Part shown: positions 55,836-64,000 of the stretch, piece after piece
Numbering within the stretch: position 1 is the stretch's first letter
How the letters are laid out: the number at the start of each line of letters is the position of its first letter
Source of the DNA: Chroococcidiopsis sp. TS-821
GTDB lineage: Bacteria > Cyanobacteriota > Cyanobacteriia > Cyanobacteriales > Chroococcidiopsidaceae
Length of the DNA stretch: 64,000 nt
Direction of reading: 5' to 3'
Assembly: GCF_002939305.1 (NCBI RefSeq)
Contig: NZ_MVDI01000001.1
Location: 186,001 to 250,000 of the forward strand
Program-made: the position numbers and the translations under genes
Notes under the pieces: generated by a model
Seen by the model: only the letters and a program-made list of their open reading frames with translations
Database searches by the model: none
Told to the model about the DNA's origin: nothing

Positions 55836-56230
55836 ATGGAAATTCCTTACTACGCTGGAGAACTTGCACTTCAAAATCGAGCGGGAGTACAAGCAGAAGC
55901 TGCAAGCTTGAGAAATATCATTAGTGCAACGATTAAATTAGCAGCAAAAGCCTTTTTGCAAAATCAAAGATTTGCGATCGCATCCACTGTAGATTCAAAT
56001 AATGTATGGGCATCGTTACTCTGGGTAATATTGCACTCAATCCAAATTCCAGTTTGTTATTTATTGATTTTGAACGTGGCAATACATTACAACTTACAGG
56101 AAAAGCTAGCATCATTTGGGGAAAAGAACGTTTTGTCGAGTTCCAAATTGAAGGCGTTAAAGAAACTATTAATGCTACAAATTTACGGTGGAAGTTGGCA
56201 GAATACTCTCCATTTAATCCGGTATTGTAA
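55836..56230 (+). pseudogene. pyridoxamine 5'-phosphate oxidase-like flavoprotein, internally deleted
   Basis: The first frame (55836 on) reads IPYYAGELALQNRAGVQAEA...RFAIASTVDSNNVWASLL, the usual N-terminus of the family. The second frame, from about 56017, reads LGNIALNPNSSLLFIDFERG...LQLTGKASIIWG. The region normally between them (about 70 residues, with the TGKPGF-type loop) is missing, and the frame shifts at TTACTCTGGGTAAT. The product cannot be functional as a whole. Confidence 0.75.
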
Positions 56231-56242
56231 TTGAAGCGATCG

Positions 56243-56803
56243 CTAGTTAAATATCCGCGCAACACTACAACTGAAATCAGGTAAAAGAGGGCTATATAAC
56301 TCGTCTTCTTTATACAAAGTTGCTGCTAGTTTCAGTACTGCATTTTCTCGACGATAAATTTCTACCTGCTGCTTTTGAGGATCAATAATCCAATATTCTT
56401 GGACGCCTTGAATCGAGTAAAGTTTCAGTTTGAGTTGGCGATCGCGTTTCTCTTGTATTTCTCCTGGAGAAAGAACCTCAATGACTAACTCTGGTGCATC
56501 GGTTAAGTGTCCTGCGTCATCTAGGATTGCTGCTAAACGTTGATGACTTGCCCAAACTACGTCTGGAATTACATTATCTGCTTCTGTAAAGATGATTCCT
56601 GGTGCGAAAGCAACTTTCCCTGTATTACTTCTACTTGACCAAAGCTCTAATTGTGTACCGATTTTGACACAAATTTCTTGATGTTTCCAGTGAGGGGCTT
56701 TACTCACTAATAACTCTCCATCGATAATTTCGTAGCGATTGCCGTCATCTGGAAATAACTTGAGATCAGCTGTTGTCCAGCGGATATTTGTTGCAGGATT
56801 CAT
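56243..56803 (-). CDS. Uma2 family endonuclease-like protein
   Basis: A 186-residue Uma2 protein. WTTADLKLFPDDGNRYEIIDGELLVSKAPHWKHQ, VIPDVVWASHQ, PELVIEVLSPGEIQEKRDRQLKLKLYSIQGVQEYWIIDPQKQQVEIY follow the full PD...E...K pattern. Close in form to the other copies here. Convergent with the PPOX-like pseudogene. Confidence 0.9.
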   Translation of the reverse strand: MNPATNIRWTTADLKLFPDDGNRYEIIDGELLVSKAPHWKHQEICVKIGTQLELWSSRSNTGKVAFAPGIIFTEADNVIPDVVWASHQRLAAILDDAGHLTDAPELVIEVLSPGEIQEKRDRQLKLKLYSIQGVQEYWIIDPQKQQVEIYRRENAVLKLAATLYKEDELYSPLLPDFSCSVARIFN

Positions 56804-56847
56804 TAAACCACTCCTATTAGTGGATAATATATGTATTCTATCAGTTT

Positions 56848-57345
56848 TTAAAAGTTGAATAAAATGTTTTGAGTTAAAGCGATCGCCTGCTCTACACTAT
56901 CAGCAATATAAATATTTTTTGGTGCTAATTTCTGAAAAAAATCTTTGCTGTTTAGGTCATCATTTAACAAAATAACTGGTTTATTTGATTTAATTGCTAA
57001 AGCAATTTCTGAGGCGGTTCCTGCACCCATACCGCAAGCAATCACAACATCACTAGAAAGCACGTTAATATTATTTCGGGCGTTACCCATATCAGTAACA
57101 ATTGCAATATCAACCGCAGCCGAAACGCCACTCGTATTGTTACTAGGAAGAATACCAACAGTTAACCCCTGGGCGGCTTTTGCGCCTTGATTTGCAGCTT
57201 CCATCACGCCGACATTTCTACCACCAGTCAGCAATATCCACCCTTGTTGGGCGATGAGATATCCTAGCTGATAAGCATTTTGTAGATCGCGTTCAGTCGC
57301 TCGATCGCCAGGACCCATCACCCCAATAATTGTTTTACGAGTCAT
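56848..57345 (-). CDS. LOG-like Rossmann protein, TIGR00725 family
   Basis: A 165-residue SLOG-fold protein. VMGPGDRATERDLQNAYQLG and ILLTGGRNVGVMEAANQGAKAAQG carry the nucleotide/sugar-phosphate site, and ACGMGAGTASEIALAIKSNKPVILL the second half. The family is related to cytokinin-activating LOG and DprA but its reaction is not known. It begins six bases after the ubiA stop, so it is probably co-transcribed with ubiA. Confidence 0.88.
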   Translation of the reverse strand: MTRKTIIGVMGPGDRATERDLQNAYQLGYLIAQQGWILLTGGRNVGVMEAANQGAKAAQGLTVGILPSNNTSGVSAAVDIAIVTDMGNARNNINVLSSDVVIACGMGAGTASEIALAIKSNKPVILLNDDLNSKDFFQKLAPKNIYIADSVEQAIALTQNILFNF

Positions 57346-57351
57346 CCTTAA

Positions 57352-58233
57352 TTAACTCAAACTTCCAGCAATCATGCCAGCAAGGACAAGAAAACCTAAC
57401 CAAACATTTTGGCGAAACATCTCTGCATAAGCTGAATTAGAAATATCTTCTTGTTTTAAACGAATATACTGCCAAATCCAACCTGCTGTAGCTAGGGCAA
57501 GCGCAATCCAAAAAGTAAGATGAAGTTGTAACTCAATGCCTAACCAAGCGAGTAAACCAACAGTTCCGATAAAGAAAATCCCGATCGCATCTGCTGCATA
57601 GTCGCCAAAAAATAAAGCGCTAGAATTTACACCAATACGGCGATCGTCATCGCGATCGCTCATTGCATAAACTGTATCAAAACCGAGTGTCCATAGTACC
57701 GTCGCCCCCCAAAGTAACCATGTTGGAAGCGATAGCGATCCTGTTACTGCACTCCAACTAATTAATACGCCAAACCCCCAAGCAATGGAAAGAACAAGTT
57801 GAGGAACGGGAAATACGCGCTTTGCCCCAGGATACAACAGAATAACGGGTACAGCCGCGACGCACAGCCAAAAAGATAAGGTGTTGAGATATAGCGATAA
57901 ACCAAACGCGCAAAATAACGCCACAAAAGCAACAACAATTCCCACCTTGACAGAAAGCGCACGAGATGCTAATGGGCGATTGCGAGTTCTTTGCACTTGC
58001 GGATCGATGTCGCGGTCCCAAAGATCGTTAATAACACAACCCGCTGCACTTGTCGCGAGAGTTCCTAAGACAATAACACCAACAAGCGGTAAGGGTGGTG
58101 TTCCTTGCGCGGCTAAAAAGACTGCCCAAAGTGCCGGAATCATCAGAATTAACCTTCCTTCAGGCTTATCCCAGCGCAATAAGCGAATGATCGTAAACCA
58201 CGTTGGTTCAGATTGTTCTTGCTGTGTCAGCAT
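57352..58233 (-). CDS. ubiA: 4-hydroxybenzoate polyprenyltransferase (plastoquinone pathway)
   Basis: A 293-residue UbiA-type prenyltransferase with about eight transmembrane helices. The two Asp-rich motifs are NDLWDRDIDPQVQRTRNRPLASR and YAMSDRDDDRRIG. It attaches a polyprenyl chain to 4-hydroxybenzoate, as in cyanobacterial plastoquinone synthesis. Divergent from the ppx gene, with about 100 bases between. Confidence 0.94.
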   Translation of the reverse strand: MLTQQEQSEPTWFTIIRLLRWDKPEGRLILMIPALWAVFLAAQGTPPLPLVGVIVLGTLATSAAGCVINDLWDRDIDPQVQRTRNRPLASRALSVKVGIVVAFVALFCAFGLSLYLNTLSFWLCVAAVPVILLYPGAKRVFPVPQLVLSIAWGFGVLISWSAVTGSLSLPTWLLWGATVLWTLGFDTVYAMSDRDDDRRIGVNSSALFFGDYAADAIGIFFIGTVGLLAWLGIELQLHLTFWIALALATAGWIWQYIRLKQEDISNSAYAEMFRQNVWLGFLVLAGMIAGSLS

Positions 58234-58340
58234 ACTTAAAAAATTTACTGAAAATGAAATAATGTAAGAAGGAATTTTGGATCGGCTTCCCCTATAGAAT
58301 ATCGTTATTCAGATCGGGGCTGGAGTTTTAGCGGGTATTC

Positions 58341-60011
58341 ATGGTCAATTTAGTATCAGCCAGTGCAATAAGTCTTCCTACTCTGGCAATGCAGCAAGAA
58401 AAAATCCTCGCTGCCATAGACTTGGGGACAAACTCCTTGCATATGGTAGTCGTGCGCATTAAACCGGAACTGCCAACGTTTAGTATTATCGCCAGAGAAA
58501 AAGATACCGTAAGGTTAGGCGATCGCACGCCAGACGGCAATTTAAAACCGGAAGTAATTGAACGCGCGATCGCAACTTTACGCAGGTTTCAAGAAATTGC
58601 CAGAAGTCTCAGTGCAGATACGATTGTTGCTGTTGCAACCAGTGCAGTACGCGAATCTCCCAACGGTAAAGAGTTCTTACAACAAGTCAAAAATGAACTC
58701 GACCTTAATGTTGACTTAATTTCCGGACAAGAAGAAGCAAGACGCATTTATCTTGGCGTTTTGTCAGCGATGGAACTCAATAGCCATCCGCATGGAATTA
58801 TCGACATTGGCGGCGGATCGACAGAGTTAATTCTCGGTGACAGCCACGAACCGCGATCGCTGAGTAGTACTAAAGTTGGTGCTGTAAGGCTTACAAGCGA
58901 ATTTGTCACTACCGACCCGATCAGTAATGCTGAGTTTCAATTCTTGCAAGCATACGTGCGCGGGATGTTAGAACGTCCTGTCGAAGAGTTGCTAGCCAAG
59001 TTGCAACCTGATGAAACACTCCGCCTTGTAGGAACTTCAGGGACAATTGAAACGCTAGCCGTCATTCACGCGCGAGAAAAATTAGGGATGGTTCCCTCGC
59101 CCTTAACTGGCTATCAAGTCAGTCTAAAAGACTTGCGGGAAATCCTCAACCGCTTGCGCAAGTTAAGTTATGCCGAACGCGCTGCAATTCCAGGAATGTC
59201 CGATCGGCGATCGGAAATCATCGTCGCAGGGCTAATTATCTTACAAGAAGCGATGACACTATTAGGTGCAGATTCTATCACAATCTGCGAACGCGCGCTG
59301 CGTGAAGGTGTGATTGTAGACTGGATGCTTACTCACGGCTTAATCGAAGATCGCTTACGCTATCAAGGTTCGGTACGCCAACGTAGTGTGATTAGAACTG
59401 CCCAAAAATATCAAGTCAAGTTAGAGTATAGCGATCGCATTGCCGCGTTTGCTTTGAGTTTGTTCGATCAAACGCAAGGAGTACTACACAACTGGGGAAC
59501 TGAAGAACGCGAACTTCTTTGGGCAGCAGCGATTTTACACAACTGCGGTCACTTTGTCAGTCATTCCTCACACCACAAACACTCGTATTACCTGATCCGT
59601 AACGGCGAACTTCTCGGCTACACCGAAACTGAACTCGAACTCATTGCTAATATCGCCCGCTACCACCGCCGTAGCGCCCCAAAGAAAAAACACGAGAATT
59701 ATCGCAACTTACCGACAAAACAACACCGCCAAATGGTCAGTCAACTCAGTGCATTGTTGCGAATAGCCGTCGCGCTCGATCGCCGTCAAATTGGTGCGAT
59801 CGCGCAAGTGCAAAGTGAATATCGTCCAGAAACGCAAGAATTTCACTTGCGGCTCACTCCATCGCAACCAGGCGACGACTGTGCTTTAGAGTTGTGGAGT
59901 TTAGATTACAAAAAACCCGTATTCGAGGCGGAATACAATGTTAAATTAATTGCTACCTTAGAAGCACCTAAATCAGAAACCACTCTTTCTGCCTATCATG
60001 CAACAGCGTAG
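58341..60011 (+). CDS. ppx: Ppx/GppA phosphatase family protein
   Basis: A 556-residue exopolyphosphatase/guanosine pentaphosphatase-type protein. The N-terminal ASKHA domains have AAIDLGTNSLHMVV, DLISGQEEARRIYLGV, IIDIGGGSTELILG and RLVGTSGTIETLA. The C-terminal domain is HD-like with LLWAAAILHNCGHFVSHSSHHKHSYYLI. It hydrolyses long-chain polyphosphate or pppGpp. Full length for the cyanobacterial type. A hairpin repeat that can serve as terminator lies 33 bases after the stop. Confidence 0.92.
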   Translation: MVNLVSASAISLPTLAMQQEKILAAIDLGTNSLHMVVVRIKPELPTFSIIAREKDTVRLGDRTPDGNLKPEVIERAIATLRRFQEIARSLSADTIVAVATSAVRESPNGKEFLQQVKNELDLNVDLISGQEEARRIYLGVLSAMELNSHPHGIIDIGGGSTELILGDSHEPRSLSSTKVGAVRLTSEFVTTDPISNAEFQFLQAYVRGMLERPVEELLAKLQPDETLRLVGTSGTIETLAVIHAREKLGMVPSPLTGYQVSLKDLREILNRLRKLSYAERAAIPGMSDRRSEIIVAGLIILQEAMTLLGADSITICERALREGVIVDWMLTHGLIEDRLRYQGSVRQRSVIRTAQKYQVKLEYSDRIAAFALSLFDQTQGVLHNWGTEERELLWAAAILHNCGHFVSHSSHHKHSYYLIRNGELLGYTETELELIANIARYHRRSAPKKKHENYRNLPTKQHRQMVSQLSALLRIAVALDRRQIGAIAQVQSEYRPETQEFHLRLTPSQPGDDCALELWSLDYKKPVFEAEYNVKLIATLEAPKSETTLSAYHATA

Positions 60012-60041
60012 CGCTGCGACTTTCTTCGGGGCTACATAGAC

Positions 60042-60104
60042 AAAAAGTCCACACGAAAGGTGGACTTTGTTTATCTAGGTGCAAATACATTCGCCAAGGT
60101 GGAA
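60042..60104. terminator. hairpin repeat AAAGTCCAC...GTGGACTTT, likely bidirectional terminator
   Basis: A perfect 9-base stem (60044-60052 with 60060-60068), a 7-base loop ACGAAAG, followed by TGTTT, then the conserved tail ATCTAGGTGCAAATACATTCG. It lies between ppx and the convergent lipoprotein gene. The same type of element is at 44008. Confidence 0.75.
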
Positions 60105-60152
60105 TAAGAGCTTTATTTTCTTTTTGCTACTCACCTGACCCTTGCTATACAT

Positions 60153-61061
60153 CTAACGGCGACGTCCACCACTACTGCGGAAACCACTGCTACTCCGAGT
60201 GCGACTCGATCCAAACGAACGACTGCTACCAAAACTTCCTGACGAAGGACGGCGGTTACTCGAATTGCCCGATCGCAAATTACTTGCACCGAATCCTGAA
60301 CCTGTAGGACGATTGTTCGTCGTTACGCGGGGCGTATTACGTCGTGTCGTCGTTGTCGGTTGGCTGTAACTCGGTGTTCGAATACGTCCGGTTGTACGGA
60401 AATTCGAGCGTCGATTTCTTTCAGCAAGCGGTGGCGCGTTATAGCGGGATTGATAGCGATCGACGGCTTGACTGTACGAGCTACCATAACCACCAAAACC
60501 TGTAATTACAGATGCCCCTGGTTGGTAAAGTGGTGGTACGTAGTACTGCGGTCTAAACAACAAACTGCCAATTGCTTGACCTGCTAAAGCACCTGCAAAC
60601 GGCGACCAAAATCCTGTCTCGCGACGGACAATTACGGTTTCTTGTTGTCCGGTTTGCGGATTTGTCTGCGTTTCTGCGACATTGTGAACGTACTCGATTT
60701 TAAAATCCTCAGTGAGGTACAGAACTGGCTGACCGTTTTCTACTTTAAGATAGCTTTTTTGACCAGCTTTGATTTCTTCATCCGTTAGCCGCGCCATCTG
60801 CAAGTTAGCTGTTGTAAACGTTGGTGGCGTCCCAGGAGGAGTATTGAGTAAGAATAAACTATACTCTCCGGTTGCATCATCATAAGTCACTTGCTGGACG
60901 GGATATTCTCCATCACTCAGCCGCGTATTTGTAGCCACGGGAGATGCGACATTGCGCACTTGGGAAGCCGTCGACTCTGGTCTGCTACCACAGGCAATTG
61001 TCGTCCAGCACAAAGTTATCATTAAAAAAATCAGTGTAAATCGCCGCAAGATTGTCATCAT
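60153..61061 (-). CDS. predicted lipoprotein with Ser/Arg-rich tail
   Basis: A 302-residue protein with a lipoprotein signal (MTILRRFTLIFLMITLCW, lipobox TIAC with Cys about residue 24). The middle contains YTEEF-like strands and a glycine-rich hydrophobic segment (FAGALAGQAIGSLLF). The last 110 residues are low complexity, rich in Arg, Ser, Gly and Thr, ending GFRSSGGRRR. Unknown function. It follows the 199-residue gene at 61140 on the same strand by about 80 bases. Confidence 0.75.
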   Translation of the reverse strand: MMTILRRFTLIFLMITLCWTTIACGSRPESTASQVRNVASPVATNTRLSDGEYPVQQVTYDDATGEYSLFLLNTPPGTPPTFTTANLQMARLTDEEIKAGQKSYLKVENGQPVLYLTEDFKIEYVHNVAETQTNPQTGQQETVIVRRETGFWSPFAGALAGQAIGSLLFRPQYYVPPLYQPGASVITGFGGYGSSYSQAVDRYQSRYNAPPLAERNRRSNFRTTGRIRTPSYSQPTTTTRRNTPRVTTNNRPTGSGFGASNLRSGNSSNRRPSSGSFGSSRSFGSSRTRSSSGFRSSGGRRR

Positions 61062-61139
61062 ATTTTCAAAAATTAGCTTATTTCGAGATTAACAAGATCT
61101 CAACTCTTCTGACAGCTGGCTTTTGCCCCTGACAGTTTA

Positions 61140-61739
61140 TTACAAAGGAACTAACTCAGGAAAATATTGCAGCAGTTGGTCATTCGTCAACTCATCGCCA
61201 AATTGCGCTGGCGAAAAATGCACTTGAATTCCGCGCAGTCTGTCTTGATAGTGCAAATTAATTAATGCTTTCAATCCAGCTTTCAAAGCGCTTATATCTG
61301 CTAAATTTGTTTCTAATTCGGGAACTTCGCCTTCAAAAGCCGCAGTCAGCATGACAACGACATTGCGCGTGACTGGTAGCGACAGCGGTTCATTCCTATC
61401 AGCATCGTCTAGGTCTACTTCACTCAAGTATCGCTGTGCTGAATCAGTAAACAACTCGTTGAAGTAGTCGCCTGCTTCTCCTTCGTCCCAAAAAACATCG
61501 CCCTCATTAGCCGCAGAAAGCCAGTATTCATCGTATTGCAGTAAGCTTTGGCAAACTTCTACTAAGCCTTCGCCCAAAACTTCTAAGTCACCCTCTGCAT
61601 CAATTGCTTCGCGTGCGGTACGATTTAATATTCCTAGCAACGGTGCTACGTCAGAACCTGCCAGATGAACAAAGATGCGACAGACAACAAAGCGGGTGCG
61701 CCCCGTCATTCGATTTAAGCGATCGCGCCATGCGTTCAT
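61140..61739 (-). CDS. conserved hypothetical acidic protein
   Basis: A 199-residue soluble acidic protein that I do not recognise by name. It has an N-terminal basic helix (WRDRLNRMTGRTRFVVCRIFVHLAG), a helical centre (GDLEVLGEGLVEVCQSLLQYDEYWLS) and a C-terminus (VVMLTAAFEGEVPELETNL...LRGIQVHFSPAQ) that resembles cyanobacterial DUF1517-like proteins, although I am not sure of that. It is divergent from tyrA, with about 60 bases between. Confidence 0.75.
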   Translation of the reverse strand: MNAWRDRLNRMTGRTRFVVCRIFVHLAGSDVAPLLGILNRTAREAIDAEGDLEVLGEGLVEVCQSLLQYDEYWLSAANEGDVFWDEGEAGDYFNELFTDSAQRYLSEVDLDDADRNEPLSLPVTRNVVVMLTAAFEGEVPELETNLADISALKAGLKALINLHYQDRLRGIQVHFSPAQFGDELTNDQLLQYFPELVPL

Positions 61740-61801
61740 TTTTATATCCTCGCCTTTTACAAAAATGATTTAATGCCTACTAAGTTAACAAAGCATCCAT
61801 T

Positions 61802-62644
61802 ATGAATATTGGCATTGTCGGACTCGGTTTAATCGGTGGCTCGTTAGGTTTAGATTTAAGAGCGCAAGGATATCATGTTTTGGGTGTGAGTCGTCGCGAA
61901 CAAACGTGCGAACAAGCGATCGCCTGCGGTGCGGTTGACAGCGCGAGTCTTGACTTGGCGACGCTTAAAACTACCGACGTTGTCATTATCTGTACGCACA
62001 TCGCGGCAATTTTACCAACCGTACAGCAACTGATTCCGCATCTCTCGCCAAAGACGGTTCTCACCGATGTTGGTTCGGTGAAAGTTCCTGTTGTCGAGGC
62101 GATCGCCCCATTGTGGCAAAATTTTGTGGGCGGACACCCGATGGCGGGAAAAACAGAAAGTGGTATTGAAGCTGCACAAAAAGAGTTATTTGTCAACAAC
62201 CCGTATGTATTAACTCCGATTGAGTCAACCCCAGCGGGTGCGGTACAAATCGTTGAGGAAGTCGCGCGATCGCTACAAGCTAAAATTTATCACTGTCGCC
62301 CTGAAGACCATGACCGTGCGGTAAGTTGGATTTCGCATTTACCCGTGATGGTGAGTAGCAATTTAATCGCGGCGTGTATGAGTGAGAGTAACCCTGAAGT
62401 TTTAACTTTGGCGCAGAATTTAGCAAGTTCTGGATTTCGCGATACGAGTCGCGTCGGCGGTGGAAATTCAGAATTAGGCGTGATGATGGCACGGTACAAT
62501 CGTCAAGAACTACTGCGATCGCTAAACTCGTATCGCCAACACCTAGACGACTTGATTGCGATCGTCGAGCAAGAAAACTGGGAAGCATTAGAACAACAAC
62601 TTAAGTCTACACATTCCGCCCGACCTCGTTTTCTCAAAGAGTAA
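61802..62644 (+). CDS. tyrA: prephenate/arogenate dehydrogenase
   Basis: A 280-residue TyrA-type enzyme. The dinucleotide motif IGIVGLGLIGGSLGLDLR is at the N-terminus; VGGHPMAGKTESGIEAA and HDRAVSWISHLPVMVSSNLIAA carry the catalytic histidines. SGFRDTSRVGGGNSELG is also conserved. In cyanobacteria the enzyme makes tyrosine from arogenate with NADP+. The ATG at 61802 starts directly with the nucleotide-binding strand. Confidence 0.95.
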   Translation: MNIGIVGLGLIGGSLGLDLRAQGYHVLGVSRREQTCEQAIACGAVDSASLDLATLKTTDVVIICTHIAAILPTVQQLIPHLSPKTVLTDVGSVKVPVVEAIAPLWQNFVGGHPMAGKTESGIEAAQKELFVNNPYVLTPIESTPAGAVQIVEEVARSLQAKIYHCRPEDHDRAVSWISHLPVMVSSNLIAACMSESNPEVLTLAQNLASSGFRDTSRVGGGNSELGVMMARYNRQELLRSLNSYRQHLDDLIAIVEQENWEALEQQLKSTHSARPRFLKE

Positions 62645-63342
62645 TGAGAGTCTGTTTTATCATCACTAAGACACTACAGCGTTGAAGCGTAGCATTCCTC
62701 AATTTAAGGATGTTATTACACTTGGTCATCAGGTCATAACCGTTCTAATTAATGCTATTTTATATGTGAGAGTGAGTAGTTATCTCACTAGCTTGACGAC
62801 AACAAAGCCGGCAATAAGTTCGGGAATTTTGGTAAAGTGTATTTGTGTTGAAGATGCCAAGCCTAGTACTCTAATTCTGGCTTTTTAGAACTACAAACTC
62901 GGTGATTCTTTTATAACAAAACTTATAGAAAGGCAAGTAGTACTATCCGTAAAGAAAGTTAGTAAAACCCTTATGCGTGTACGCGCAACAAAGCTGTGTG
63001 TACTACTTTCGCGCGTGCTCCTAAAGTAGGTATCTGTTGCTTAATCGCGCAAGCTGTCTCCCCCCCCTCCAATTCTAGAGGCTAGTTCTTATACTCGTAA
63101 AAGGTCTATTAAATCGGCAAAACGTACCAACACGAATAACAAAATTATTACGTAGAATCATTTTCATTAAAGTGCAATAACCCTGTCACAAAAATGACAT
63201 AGTAGCAATTTAAACTAAAACTAAGTTAAACAGGAAACTATCAAGGTATATACACAGTCAACAATATATAAAGAACCTTGCTAAAACTGTATTTGTATTT
63301 TTGTATCTAGTCATCAATGAGTCTTTGTTGTAAGTGAGACAT
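62645..63342. other. about 700-base intergenic region upstream of the HtrA-type protease
   Basis: No convincing gene. It contains a run of eight or nine C at about 63060-63068 and a long AT-rich stretch 63120-63340. It probably holds the protease promoter. Confidence 0.5.
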
Positions 63343-64000
63343 ATGCAAAACGAACCAAAAGAAAGAAGTCAATCAAACCAAGTCCACAACTCCTCAAGCG
63401 CTACGCGAAAAACCTCACTAGCCGCTCCCTGGCGTAAAAGTGCGAGTTACTTATCAATGATGTTGTTAGGAGCAGGTATCGCAGTTTCAGGAAGTAATTT
63501 AGCAACGCGACTTCAACCATCGTCGAGTGTTGCAACTTCACCGATTAGCCCTGCGATCGCCGCACCTATCCCCACAACTGACCCCAATTTTGTCGCAAAT
63601 GTTGTCGAAAGAGTTGGACCTGCGGTCGTGCGGATTGACGCATCGCGCACCGTCACCACTCGCGTTCCTGATGTCTTTGACGATCCGTTTTTCCGTCGAT
63701 TCTTTGGTTCGCAAATTCCCCGAACGCAACAAAGAGTACAGCAAGGAACAGGCTCAGGGTTCATTATTAGTTCCGATGGACGCATCTTAACGAATGCTCA
63801 CGTTGTTGATGGTGCGCGGAGTGTGAGTGTCGTTCTCAACGACGGACGCCGCTTTACTGGTAGAGTACTAGGAACCGATCCGGTCACCGATGTTGCTGTG
63901 ATTAAAATCGACGCCGATCGACTACCAACACTTACAATGGGTAACTCGGATCAACTGCGCCCAGGTGAATTTGCAATCGCGATCGGCAACCCTTTAGGAT
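63343..64000 (+). CDS. trypsin-like serine protease, HhoA/HtrA type, N-terminal part
   Basis: The first 219 codons of a gene that runs out of the window. A short N-tail, a membrane or signal segment (residues about 34-50, SYLSMMLLGAGIAVSGS), and the protease domain: VGPAVVRID, GTGSGFIISSDGRILTNAHVV with catalytic His153, TDVAVIKID with Asp183, and GNSDQLRPGEFAIAIGNPLG. The Ser and the PDZ domain expected later are not in the window. It resembles cyanobacterial HhoA/HhoB/HtrA, which handle damaged envelope proteins under light and heat stress. No strong ribosome site precedes the ATG at 63343. Confidence 0.9.
   Translation, partial: MQNEPKERSQSNQVHNSSSATRKTSLAAPWRKSASYLSMMLLGAGIAVSGSNLATRLQPSSSVATSPISPAIAAPIPTTDPNFVANVVERVGPAVVRIDASRTVTTRVPDVFDDPFFRRFFGSQIPRTQQRVQQGTGSGFIISSDGRILTNAHVVDGARSVSVVLNDGRRFTGRVLGTDPVTDVAVIKIDADRLPTLTMGNSDQLRPGEFAIAIGNPLG

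Noticed and set aside
62682-62888. A 68-codon frame after tyrA
   Set aside because: No ribosome site and no family resemblance.

Overview
The window is a chromosomal stretch of a cyanobacterium. The HIP1 palindrome GCGATCGC and its GGCGATCGCC/GCGATCGC variants occur throughout, inside and between genes. The gene content agrees: an A2-type cytochrome oxidase, dxr, a UbiA prenyltransferase, argF, arogenate dehydrogenase, an HhoA/HtrA-type protease, several Uma2 genes, and the GGTAAT-type and CCCCCAAATTTGGGGG-type repeats typical of the phylum. A Chroococcidiopsis- or Gloeocapsopsis-like organism is my inference; no rRNA is present to prove it.

Region 1 (1-13.3 kb, almost all minus strand) is a fermentation and carbon-mobilisation block: an ADP-forming acyl-CoA synthetase (cut by the window edge), bifunctional AdhE, pyruvate formate-lyase activase and pyruvate formate-lyase, glycogen phosphorylase, and phosphoketolase. 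Together they could take glycogen to acetyl-CoA, formate, ethanol, acetyl-phosphate and acetate in the dark without oxygen. A DUF559 nuclease gene flanked by nested inverted palindromes sits between pflA and pflB on the opposite strand.

Region 2 (14.3-21.3 kb) holds a respiratory operon (a small membrane protein, coxB, coxA, coxC, then three overlapping small unknown genes). Divergent from it is a ferredoxin-HTH regulator of the CnfR/PatB type, a plausible oxygen or redox sensor. tRNA-Arg(UCU) follows.

Region 3 (21.8-33.6 kb) contains an HTH protein with an acidic middle, a Tat-exported amine oxidase with cutA, a MarC protein, aspartate ammonia-lyase, a PstS-like domain fused to an unknown N-terminal half, a membrane/export-tethered GAF protein with cyanobacteriochrome-like cysteines coupled to a DUF362 protein, and a membrane protein/ABC ATPase pair.

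Region 4 (33.6-50.4 kb) has a dGTPase-like HD protein, a TPR protein, dxr, a helicase, lexA with a recognisable SOS box, argF, tRNA-Thr(UGU), a coiled-coil/helical/GTPase trio, a DUF4336 protein, an aldo/keto reductase and ilvA. Region 5 (50.6-64 kb) has a second GTPase, secreted and SLH proteins, a PD-(D/E)XK nuclease, a GST followed by an internally deleted flavoprotein pseudogene, ubiA with a LOG-like protein, ppx/gppA, a lipoprotein, tyrA and the start of a trypsin-like protease.

The most unusual feature is a purine-rich repeat, GCAGAGG plus 1-2 spacer bases. It occurs at eight places; seven lie directly after a stop codon in the same sense orientation, and at one of these it runs through what looks like the original stop and lengthens the protein. 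Further dispersed families are palindromic CAAAGTCCCCCA...GGGGGA elements, GGTAAT(T/G)GG heptamer tracts, and a GTCCAC...GTGGAC hairpin element. Uma2 family genes occur four times (one a fragment).
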